A stretch of DNA of 24,579 bases from an uncultured Flavobacteriales bacterium. Its GTDB lineage: Bacteria > Bacteroidota > Bacteroidia > Flavobacteriales > Crocinitomicaceae. Made by a program: the position numbers and the translations under genes. Shown piece by piece: positions 1-6,660 of the stretch; position 1 is the stretch's first letter; every line of letters starts with the position of its first letter. The stretch covers positions 1-24,579 of the forward strand of contig CAMLDR010000049.1 of assembly GCA_946478775.1 (NCBI GenBank), written 5' to 3'. Under the pieces are notes generated by a model. That model searched no databases and was not told the DNA's origin. It was given only the letters and a program-made list of their open reading frames with translations.

Positions 1-1
1 A

Positions 2-55
2 GACATACATCAGATGTTTGCTGTTTTCACCGAATTGGAGCGTCCGGAACCTTAA
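2..55 (+). CDS. Possible C-terminal tail of a gene entering from the left edge
   Basis: The second forward frame is open from the window edge to a TAA at 53-55 and would encode 17 residues ending FTELERPEP. It would be convergent with the lipoprotein gene that ends at 91, leaving a 35-base gap. Only the amino-acid composition and the sensible layout support it; another forward frame is also open across this stretch. No function can be assigned. Confidence 0.25.
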   Translation, partial: DIHQMFAVFTELERPEP

Positions 56-90
56 TGAAGAGGGGACATCTATTTTTCCTTCCGCTGAAC

Positions 91-894
91 TCATACTTTT
101 TTCGGCAGGTTTTTGGCAAATTCCGGATAAAGACGGTATTTCTTGGCAACAGGGTCCAGGAAAAATTTGAATTTCAGTTCCTTTTTCTTTGTGATGGAAG
201 GAAGGTACTTATACATATCTCCGATGTTCGTGTTGTAAGAATCTATTTCGCTGGAGTAAATAGCAATGTCCATAGGAACCTGGTTCGAATTCTCCTCAAA
301 AGAGTGGATGAAAGCTTCCGGATTAGCTTCTCCTGCAAAATCAAAGGATTTCCATTGAAAAACCATCATTAAATCGTGATCATTGAAAACGGAAAAGTAA
401 CTTTTCCAGCCGGAATTACGGATTCTGTACCCGACGATCACATCTTTTCGAGTAGGGGCAACAATGGATTTGAATTCTATGTCCAATTCCCTTCCGGGGC
501 TTGAAGGTGCAAAGATTGGATTGGAAATGCGGTCCAGATCCCCGTCATAATAGAAAATGTAATTGTAGTTCCCGGTAAACCCGATTTCCGCGGCTTTTGC
601 CTCCCGGTTGTTTTTAATCGCTTCATCCATGGCATATTCCATTCGATTGATGGTAATAATGGCGTCTTCGATCGTATCGGCATTGATATACTCTCTGTAA
701 ATCCGCATGGAGAATTTTTCATTCACAGGAATAGCCAAAGATGCCATGATCTCTTTTTTTGCTCTGGTATCTAAACTTTCGCGGCTTCTTTCGGTTGGAT
801 CCTCTGTAGGATCAGTTGATTCCGTTGCGCTTTCGTCCCCACAGGAACTTACAATAAGCAGCAGGCAAAGCATGCTAATTTCAAGGATTTTCAT
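91..894 (-). CDS. Predicted lipoprotein of unknown function (267 aa)
   Basis: The protein begins with a short hydrophobic signal ending in a lipobox (IVSSC, Cys18), so it is probably lipidated and anchored in the membrane. A Ser/Thr/Glu/Asp-rich linker follows (about residues 19-40), then a folded domain of about 220 residues rich in aromatic and charged residues, including a YNYIFYYDGD stretch near the middle. I do not recognise the family. Its ATG at 894 lies only four bases after the stop of the tau reading frame of dnaX, so the two genes are almost certainly co-transcribed. No terminator separates them. The product is extracytoplasmic, so the link to dnaX is probably transcriptional only. 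The gene is real with high confidence; its function is unknown. Confidence 0.8.
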   Translation of the reverse strand: MKILEISMLCLLLIVSSCGDESATESTDPTEDPTERSRESLDTRAKKEIMASLAIPVNEKFSMRIYREYINADTIEDAIITINRMEYAMDEAIKNNREAKAAEIGFTGNYNYIFYYDGDLDRISNPIFAPSSPGRELDIEFKSIVAPTRKDVIVGYRIRNSGWKSYFSVFNDHDLMMVFQWKSFDFAGEANPEAFIHSFEENSNQVPMDIAIYSSEIDSYNTNIGDMYKYLPSITKKKELKFKFFLDPVAKKYRLYPEFAKNLPKKV

Positions 895-898
895 ATAA

Positions 899-2616
899 TT
901 AATAATCGATGTCTAAGTTAAAACGGTTTTTCAGGTCAAAAAGGTTGGAATTTTTCTTCGCAAGTTTATCAAAACGATCCGGACCGTTCAGGTATTTCAC
1001 TTCTTCCGGGGCATCTTTGATCATTTCCAGCTGAATAACCAGTTCGTAATTTTGGATCTCTTCGCGGATGTAAGCCATCACATCTCCGATCGCTCCTTCC
1101 AATCTGGTCAGCTGAATGGTATTGTCTACTTCAAACTGAAAAGTAGTTTCGTCCAGCTGAACAGGTTCCCGTTTGATCATCACGTGGTAAACCTGGTCTT
1201 GTCCGTTTAGTTTTTGCGTATGCGCCATGGTTTTCCAAAGCCGGATGACATCATCTTTATGGAATTCCTTTTTGGGCAGATCACTTTGCGGAACACTTGA
1301 TTTTGCTTTCTGCTGCTCAATTAAGTGATTAATTGACAGGTTGTTGGAGTTTAAGTTTCCGGTAGGCGCAGATAATACTTTTGCTTCCGGCTTCGTAGAG
1401 AAAGCAGCTCTTTCAGGAGTTATGGAAGGCTTGTTTACAGGCTTCGACGGCTCGTTTCGCAAGCTTTGCCCTAAGTAGGGAATGATCTGAACGGGATCAG
1501 TTAAGGATTTTTTTTTTCGAGCTCAGATTTAACTGAACAAATTTGCATGAGGGTCAGCTCGACGAGCAGTCGTTGGTTCTTTGCAGATTTATAATCCACA
1601 TCGGCTTTACTGAGAACTCCCAAACAGCGCAGTGCCAAAGCACCATCCACTTTTTTGGCCTGGTCCACGAACAATTTTTCAGTTGTTTCACCTACTTCCA
1701 GTAAATGGGCTGTTCTCGGATCTTTGCAGATTAGTAAGTTCCTGAAATGTTCTGCAAGGCCTACCAGGAATTGATGTCCGTCAAATCCTTTTTCCATCAC
1801 ATCATTAAACAGCAGCAAACAAGCCGGAATATCTTCGTTCAATGCATTTTCCACGACTTTGAAATAATAATCGTGGTCCAATACATTTAAGTTCTCTAAA
1901 ACAGCCTTATGTGTAATGGTCGTTCCGCAGAAACTAACAATCTGGTCGAAAATGGATAAGGCATCGCGCAGCGCTCCGTCAGCCTTTTGAGCGATCAAAT
2001 GCAATGCATCCGGATCTGCAGAAATGGCTTCCTGTGTAGCCACGTGTGCCAAATGGTCGGCTATATCTTTTACTTTGATCCGTTGAAAATCAAAAATCTG
2101 GCAACGGGACAAAATAGTGGGTAAAATTTTGTGTTTTTCGGTAGTTGCTAAAATGAAAATAGCGTGTGCAGGCGGTTCTTCCAATGTCTTCAGGAAAGCG
2201 TTAAAAGCCGCAGTGGATAACATGTGGACCTCGTCAATGATATAAACCTTGTGAGTTCCCAATTGCGGTGCAATACGCACCTGGTCAATCAATCCGCGGA
2301 TGTCATCAACGGAGTTGTTGGATGCCGCATCTAATTCGTAAACATTCAGGGACGCACCTTCATTGAAGGAAAGACAGCTTTCACACTGGTCACAGGCTTC
2401 AATAGCTTCCGTTCTGTTAAAACAGTTGATTGTTTTTGCTAAAATACGTGCAGTGGTTGTTTTACCTACTCCACGGGAACCACAAAACAAGAAGGCCTGA
2501 GCTAAATGCTGGTTCTTAATTGCGTTCTTTAAAGTGTTGGTAATTGCCTTCTGCCCAACAACCGTATCAAAGGTCTGGGGTCTGTATTTTCTGGCAGAAA
2601 CAACGAAATCCGACAT
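899..2616 (-). CDS. dnaX: DNA polymerase III subunit tau, made across a -1 frame change (about 572 aa)
   Basis: This is the clamp-loader ATPase of the replicative polymerase. The AAA+ part has the YRPQTF and VGQ motifs near the N-terminus, Walker A (GSRGVGKT, residues 46-53), four zinc cysteines (C65, C75, C78, C81), Walker B (IIDEVHML) and the SRC sensor (ILSRCQIF). The frame that starts at ATG 2616 stops at 1501-1503, just after a run of ten A (1508-1517). If the reader slips back one base there, the frame continues without a stop through KKKSLTDPVQIIPYLGQS and a further 187 codons to TAA at 899-901. This tail is hydrophilic, then folded, and ends RFNLDIDY, like a tau C-terminus. The first Met in the tail is far inside it, so it is not a separate gene. 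The alternative is a homopolymer sequencing error. Confidence 0.85.
1483..1517 (-). promoter_or_regulatory. dnaX slippery A10 run with downstream stem-loop (recoding site)
   Basis: On the coding strand ten consecutive A (1517 to 1508) are read GAA AAA AAA AAT in the gamma frame. The tau frame lies at -1, equal to one extra A in the transcript. Eight bases after the run, TGATC (1499-1495) and GATCA (1487-1483) can form a five-base-pair stem around a seven-base loop. The gamma stop codon lies in the spacer. A slippery run, a 5-9 base spacer and a stem is the layout of known -1 recoding sites. A run of this length is also enough for RNA-polymerase slippage, as known for Thermus dnaX. Which mechanism acts cannot be told from sequence. 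Confidence 0.65.
1501..2616 (-). CDS. dnaX: DNA polymerase III subunit gamma, in-frame short product (371 aa)
   Basis: Reading without slippage gives a 371-residue protein ending EKKNP, with TAA at 1501-1503. It holds the ATPase and zinc module (about 1-240) and the helical collar domain that ends near residue 365, but not the polymerase- and helicase-binding tail. That is the architecture of gamma in E. coli and Thermus, where the same gene makes both forms. I chose ATG 2616 (MSDFVVSARKYRP). The GTG two codons upstream (2622) overlaps the -7 promoter element and is unlikely to be used. The gene is read away from the DUF6340 lipoprotein gene and has its own promoter. Confidence 0.8.
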   Translation of the reverse strand: MSDFVVSARKYRPQTFDTVVGQKAITNTLKNAIKNQHLAQAFLFCGSRGVGKTTTARILAKTINCFNRTEAIEACDQCESCLSFNEGASLNVYELDAASNNSVDDIRGLIDQVRIAPQLGTHKVYIIDEVHMLSTAAFNAFLKTLEEPPAHAIFILATTEKHKILPTILSRCQIFDFQRIKVKDIADHLAHVATQEAISADPDALHLIAQKADGALRDALSIFDQIVSFCGTTITHKAVLENLNVLDHDYYFKVVENALNEDIPACLLLFNDVMEKGFDGHQFLVGLAEHFRNLLICKDPRTAHLLEVGETTEKLFVDQAKKVDGALALRCLGVLSKADVDYKSAKNQRLLVELTLMQICSVKSELEKKNP

Positions 2617-2621
2617 AAACA

Positions 2622-2629
2622 CAAAGTTA
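2622..2629 (-). promoter_or_regulatory. -7 promoter element of dnaX (TAACTTTG)
   Basis: A perfect match to the Bacteroidota TAnnTTTG element ends five bases before ATG 2616. The transcript would start at or next to the start codon. The box sits in a 6-5-6 inverted repeat (AAAGTT/AACTTT, 2623-2639). I see no well-spaced -33 TTG; the upstream DNA is an A/T-rich run of GAAAATT-like units. Confidence 0.55.
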
Positions 2630-2750
2630 GCTAAACTTTCTCAAAGAATTGAAAATTGAAAATGGTAAAATTGAAAAGTTTTGAAAAATTGACAAGAGAC
2701 CAACTTAGGAATGTGATTACCCGAAACCAATTCTTTCTAATTAGCACTAA

Positions 2751-3782
2751 TCAATTCGTTTGACTTTCCAGTCTTCCCAAATCCCTGATGCGTTTTTCCA
2801 GAATATTGGAATAGCGAAGGGCTTCCTCTTTTCCACTTTCCACGTATGATTTCTGGATCCAGGACTTCGCATTTTGCAAATCATTCAGAACTTCATAAGC
2901 CAATGCAATGTTGTAAGCTGCTCGAGCTCTGATCTTGGATTTCGGATTGGAATCGTACTCTTCTTTCCAGGTATTTAACGCACCTTCCCAATCTCTTGTG
3001 AGGGCTTGTCTGGCACCAATACTCATTCGCCCTTTCTTGCCGGTATACATCATTCGCTGCTCCCAGAAGTAGAGTGGAACCAGGTCGTGAGCAAAAGTTT
3101 GTCCGGTATAATAACTTACTTCCGTTAAAGCTTCGTTCCGTTTGATCAGTCGTCCAATAGCTTCAACTGGATTAATAGAACGCTGCACCCAGGTTTTTCC
3201 TTGTTTATACGTATCCTGGTAAACGATCGTTCTTTTAGCAGGATAGTACATTATAAAGCCGGCTCTTGCTGTAGCTTTCCCGGTTATTTCTACTTCAGCA
3301 CCAGCTCCATTCAGGATATTTTGAACCGTATTTACCGCTGTTGCCGCCGGATTGATCACGCTAAAATCCGTATCGAAGAACTCCAGGCTCAAAACGGCAT
3401 CTGTTCCATATTTTTTACAAATACTGTCGACCTGATCCCAGTTCATTGGTGCACCAAAGTCGATACTGCTTTGTTTTGAAGCCATCATAGAGCTGTCACA
3501 TTGTTTAATTTCGAAACGTGGACTGGTTCTAAGTAATTGATCGATACCCCTGATGCATTCATTAGATAGTTCTTTGTCCTGTTTGGGAGTTTCCAAGGTC
3601 AGGGTCCCTTCAATAAGTCCTTCTTTTCCCGGAATGGAATGATTGAGCAGGGCTAAAGATTTGATAGTGTTATCTACAGAAATGTTAGCAGGTCTCTGTA
3701 CCTCTATCTGCATACCTTGTGTTGTTCTGCAAGAACTGAAAATCAGTACGCTGATGACGCTAAGTGCAAGTAGTTGTTTCAT
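2751..3782 (-). CDS. DUF6340 family lipoprotein (343 aa)
   Basis: A signal peptide ends in a lipobox (FSSC, Cys18), so this is an envelope lipoprotein. The N-terminal half (about 25-200) has the pattern I associate with the DUF6340 family of Bacteroidota: an IEVQRPANI-like opening, a 'LALLNHS' strand and the segment YGTDAVLSLEFFD. The C-terminal part (about 265-330) looks like one or two TPR helices (RARAAYNIALAYEVLNDLQNA, then a second helix pair). The role is unknown; the family is commonly annotated only by its DUF number. The gene has its own promoter (3800-3807) and 134 bases separate it from the dnaX start. Family assignment is from memory of the pattern and moderately sure. Confidence 0.8.
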   Translation of the reverse strand: MKQLLALSVISVLIFSSCRTTQGMQIEVQRPANISVDNTIKSLALLNHSIPGKEGLIEGTLTLETPKQDKELSNECIRGIDQLLRTSPRFEIKQCDSSMMASKQSSIDFGAPMNWDQVDSICKKYGTDAVLSLEFFDTDFSVINPAATAVNTVQNILNGAGAEVEITGKATARAGFIMYYPAKRTIVYQDTYKQGKTWVQRSINPVEAIGRLIKRNEALTEVSYYTGQTFAHDLVPLYFWEQRMMYTGKKGRMSIGARQALTRDWEGALNTWKEEYDSNPKSKIRARAAYNIALAYEVLNDLQNAKSWIQKSYVESGKEEALRYSNILEKRIRDLGRLESQTN

Positions 3783-3799
3783 GTCGTTATAGTTCTATA

Positions 3800-3807
3800 C
3801 AAATATA
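3800..3807 (-). promoter_or_regulatory. -7 promoter element (TATATTTG) of the DUF6340 lipoprotein gene
   Basis: A perfect TAnnTTTG match on the minus strand, 17 bases before ATG 3782. This predicts a short leader of about a dozen bases. I see no convincing -33 element at the usual distance. Confidence 0.5.
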
Positions 3808-3919
3808 TCAGATTCTTTGAATTGACATATCAGCAAGTTTAAAGTTGAAACCCGATTCTCTAAAACTATGCCGAATTTTTCGCTGGATTGTTTTTTAACT
3901 TTCTGAGCGCTCTCTTTTG

Positions 3920-3957
3920 AATTTTGCCTTTTGCCTTTTGAATTAAAACTATCTTTG
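3920..3957 (+). promoter_or_regulatory. Promoter module with spaced TTTTG units and -7 box TATCTTTG (copy 1)
   Basis: The -7 box TATCTTTG lies at 3950-3957, 15 bases before the cystathionine beta-synthase ATG. Upstream, TTTTG recurs at 3922-3926, 3929-3933 and 3936-3940, exactly seven bases apart, and one unit could serve as -33 element. A second copy with 32 of 38 identical positions precedes the DUF4494 gene (20057-20094). Confidence 0.6.
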
Positions 3958-3972
3958 CGTAAAATTCGATTG

Positions 3973-5334
3973 ATGAAAGTTTATAACAACATATTGGAAA
4001 CCATCGGGAACACGCCTTTGGTGAGATTGAACAAGCTAACCCAAAACTGTAAAGCAACTGTTTTGGCGAAAGTAGAGACAACCAATCCGGGGAACTCTGT
4101 GAAAGACCGAATGGCTGTAAAAATGATTGAAGACGCTGAGAAAAGCGGACTTTTGAAACCGGGAGGAACAATCATCGAGGGAACTTCCGGGAATACAGGA
4201 ATGGGATTGGCTTTAGTTGCGATTATAAAAGGATACAAATTGATTTGCGTACTGAATGACAAGCAATCAAAAGAAAAAATGGACATTTTGCGCGCGGTGG
4301 GAGCAGAGGTAGTTGTTTGCCCGACTGCTGTGGAGCCTACAGACCCGCGTTCTTATTATTCTGTTTCCAAAAGGCTGGCAAAAGAAATCCCGAATTCCTG
4401 GTATGTAAACCAATACGACAACTTGTCGAACCGAACTGCACATTACGAGCAAACCGGCCCTGAGATCTGGGAACAGACAGACGGAAAAGTAACCCATTTT
4501 ATCGTTGGTGTAGGTACGGGAGGAACGATTTCAGGAGTTGGAAAATACCTGAAAGAGAAAAACCCGAATATCAAGATTTGGGGAATCGATACTTACGGTT
4601 CTGTTTTCAAAAAATACAAAGAAACCGGAATTTTTGACGAGAATGAGATCTATCCTTATATCACGGAAGGAATCGGAGAAGACATCCTTCCTGCAAACGT
4701 GGATTTTGATGTGATCGATTTGTTCGAGAAAGTAACGGATAAAGATGCGGCTGTTTATACGCGTCGTCTTGCACGTGAAGAAGGAATTTTCGTAGGAAAC
4801 TCAGCCGGAGCTGCAATTGGAGGTTTGCTACAGCTTCAGGATCAGCTAACCGAAAATGATGTGGTAGTGGTGTTGTTCCACGACCACGGAAGCCGCTACG
4901 TTGGTAAGATCTTCAACGACGATTGGATGCGTGAGCGTGGATTCCTGGAAGAAGAATTCAAAACGGCAGAAGATGTGATTGCACGTCATGCAGATTTACC
5001 TTTGGTAACCCTGTATTCGGAAGAGTTGGTTTCCCACGCGATCATGAAAATGCGCAAGTACAACATTTCTCAAATTCCGGTGCTAAGAGACGGTGAACTG
5101 GTTGGTTCTTTGAATGATTCACAGGTTTACCAGCTATTGGTTGATAATCCGGCATTGAGAGATACACCGATTTCCAAGATCATGCAGAAACCTTTCCCGG
5201 TTGTTATGGGAACTGCAAAACTGGAAGAAGTTGCGAAATTGATCAACGAGCAAACTCCGGCGGTTATCGTTGAGCGAGCAAACGGAGATAAGAAGATTTT
5301 GACCCGTCAGGACGTGATTGCTTCTCTCGCCTAA
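3973..5334 (+). CDS. Cystathionine beta-synthase, PLP-dependent (453 aa)
   Basis: A fold-type II PLP enzyme of the cysteine synthase/cystathionine beta-synthase family, which joins serine (or an activated serine) and homocysteine or sulfide in the cytoplasm. Visible motifs: NTPLVRL (13-19), PGNSVKDR with Lys44 as the likely PLP lysine, the SGNTG loop, GTGGTISG that holds the phosphate, and GNSAGAA. Residues from about 335 to the end form two CBS domains (SHAIMKMRKYNISQIPV and PISKIMQKPFPVV are their cores), which distinguishes it from plain CysK (about 310 aa). ATG 3973 (MKVYNNILETIGNTPL) aligns with the family; a longer start at 3931 would lie inside the promoter. The metal-receptor gene follows after 47 bases. 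Substrate choice between cystathionine and cysteine synthesis cannot be settled here. Confidence 0.9.
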   Translation: MKVYNNILETIGNTPLVRLNKLTQNCKATVLAKVETTNPGNSVKDRMAVKMIEDAEKSGLLKPGGTIIEGTSGNTGMGLALVAIIKGYKLICVLNDKQSKEKMDILRAVGAEVVVCPTAVEPTDPRSYYSVSKRLAKEIPNSWYVNQYDNLSNRTAHYEQTGPEIWEQTDGKVTHFIVGVGTGGTISGVGKYLKEKNPNIKIWGIDTYGSVFKKYKETGIFDENEIYPYITEGIGEDILPANVDFDVIDLFEKVTDKDAAVYTRRLAREEGIFVGNSAGAAIGGLLQLQDQLTENDVVVVLFHDHGSRYVGKIFNDDWMRERGFLEEEFKTAEDVIARHADLPLVTLYSEELVSHAIMKMRKYNISQIPVLRDGELVGSLNDSQVYQLLVDNPALRDTPISKIMQKPFPVVMGTAKLEEVAKLINEQTPAVIVERANGDKKILTRQDVIASLA

Positions 5335-5339
5335 GCGAG
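5326..5339 (+). other. Small hairpin over the stop codon of the cystathionine beta-synthase gene
   Basis: CTCGC and GCGAG form a five-base-pair stem around CTAA, which contains the stop codon TAA. There is no following T run, so it is a weak terminator candidate at best; it may simply stabilise the 3' end or be chance. Confidence 0.3.
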
Positions 5340-5381
5340 CCTCAATTCTCACACTCACACTCCGACAGACTGAGAAATAGA

Positions 5382-6167
5382 ATGGATAAAAAAAAATATA
5401 CAGATCAAATGCAGCGAACGGTGGAAATTACTTCCACCGTTTCGCGTATTGTCTCTTTGGTTCCTTCACAAACCGAGTTGCTGGTCGATTTGGGATTGCG
5501 TGAAAAACTGGTTGGGATTACAAAATTCTGTGTACATCCGAAAGGCTTGAAAAAAGATGTTCAACTGATCGGTGGAACAAAAAATGCAAAGGTTGATCTG
5601 ATTCGTTCTTTGGAACCCGATTTAGTGATCGGGAACAAGGAAGAAAACAGCCGGGCTGATATTGAAGCACTGGAAAAACACCTTCCTACCTGGATGAGCG
5701 ACATTTTCAATCTGCAGGATGCGCTCGAAATGATCCGGAAAGTAGGAGAGATTACCGGGGCAACCGAAAAAGCGGCGGAAATTGTATTGGAGATCCAACG
5801 GAATTTTTCGCAATTGGAGTCGTTGAAAAGTACCAGACAAACGGTTTTATACCTCATTTGGAAAAAGCCATACATTGCCGCCGGTCCGAATACCTTTATT
5901 GATGCCATGCTATCGACTTTGGGCTTTCAAAATGCAATGCAGGAAGAACGCTACCCGGAAGTGGATTTGGGAACATTAAATCCCGACCTTATTTTTCTCA
6001 GTTCGGAACCTTATCCTTTCAAAGAAAAACACATACTTGAACTGAAAGATCAATTTCCTCAGAGTCAGATCGTTTTGGTCGACGGAGAATACTTTTCCTG
6101 GTACGGCTCGAGGTTGATCGGAGCTCCGGCTTATTTTGAAGAATTGTTAAATGCGCTTCGTACTTGA
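5382..6167 (+). CDS. Helical-backbone metal receptor / BtuF-like protein without signal peptide (261 aa)
   Basis: The sequence matches the periplasmic-binding-protein type 2 pattern of BtuF and FhuD: RIVSLVPSQTELLVDLGL near the N-terminus, VGITKFCVHP, a GGTKN turn, and SLEPDLVIGNKEENSRADIEAL, followed by the long connecting helix and a second lobe (TVLYLIWKKPYIAAGPNTF; PDLIFLSSEPYPF). Members of this group bind cobalamin or siderophore-type metal complexes. There is no signal peptide or lipobox: the N-terminus MDKKKYTDQMQRTVEI is charged, so the protein should stay in the cytosol, unlike transport receptors. It follows the cystathionine beta-synthase gene on the same strand (47 bases) and no ABC transporter genes lie nearby. 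A start at Met10 (5409) is also possible. The ligand is unknown. Confidence 0.8.
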   Translation: MDKKKYTDQMQRTVEITSTVSRIVSLVPSQTELLVDLGLREKLVGITKFCVHPKGLKKDVQLIGGTKNAKVDLIRSLEPDLVIGNKEENSRADIEALEKHLPTWMSDIFNLQDALEMIRKVGEITGATEKAAEIVLEIQRNFSQLESLKSTRQTVLYLIWKKPYIAAGPNTFIDAMLSTLGFQNAMQEERYPEVDLGTLNPDLIFLSSEPYPFKEKHILELKDQFPQSQIVLVDGEYFSWYGSRLIGAPAYFEELLNALRT

Positions 6168-6216
6168 AAAGATTCGAAGGAAGTATTAAATTTATGCAGG
6201 CATATCTATTTTTACC

Positions 6217-6660
6217 ATGAAAAGATCTTTCTTCACCTTTGTTTTATTTGCTTTTGTTTATTTGGTTTCGGTATCGTTCAAGGCACCAAGCTACCATACG
6301 ATCACCATTAAAGTCACTAACATTCGAAATAGCAGCGGAAATATGCAGCTTCAAATTTTTCGAAGTGCAGAAAATTACAACAAAGGCCTTGCCTGGAAAG
6401 TGAAGGTGGTTGATAAAAGTGAAATGAAAAACAACACACTGACCTGTACCTTTACCGGAATTGAAGACGGAGAATACGGAATAGCCGCTTTAGATGATGA
6501 AAATAAGAACAAGGAAATGGATTACACCATGTTCATGCCGGATGAAGGATTCGGATTCGCGGATTATTACCACACTTCCTGGAGTAAACCCAAATTTGAG
6601 AATTTTAAATTCCAATTAAAGGGAGATAAGACTATGACGGTGAAAGTACGCTACGTTTAG
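6217..6660 (+). CDS. DUF2141 domain secreted protein (147 aa)
   Basis: An N-terminal hydrophobic segment (about 5-22) is a signal peptide, and the rest is one small beta-rich domain of the DUF2141 type: an ITIKVTNIRNSSGNMQLQIF opening, then YGIAALDDENKNKEMDY and a 'P.EGFGFADY' segment near the end. The function of this family is unknown; it is probably periplasmic or exported. The 3' end overlaps the convergent gene at 6657 by four bases through interlocked stop codons. No strong promoter is seen; TATTTTTA at 6207-6214 is a poor -7 candidate. Confidence 0.8.
   Translation: MKRSFFTFVLFAFVYLVSVSFKAPSYHTITIKVTNIRNSSGNMQLQIFRSAENYNKGLAWKVKVVDKSEMKNNTLTCTFTGIEDGEYGIAALDDENKNKEMDYTMFMPDEGFGFADYYHTSWSKPKFENFKFQLKGDKTMTVKVRYV

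Noticed and set aside
55..372. 105-residue plus-strand frame
   Set aside because: It is the antisense of the lipoprotein gene, which has a signal peptide and lipobox; the plus frame has no such features.
899..1462. A separate 187-residue gene starting at 1462
   Set aside because: The start is a TTG in the middle of an open frame that continues upstream to the A10 run; the sequence is the tau tail of dnaX.
2641..2695. GAAAATT-like repeats upstream of dnaX as a CRISPR or phage repeat
   Set aside because: Units are short, irregular and without spacers; this is simple A/T-rich intergenic DNA.
3931..3972. Longer start for cystathionine beta-synthase
   Set aside because: The extra codons cover the -7 box and TTTTG units; ATG 3973 matches the family N-terminus.
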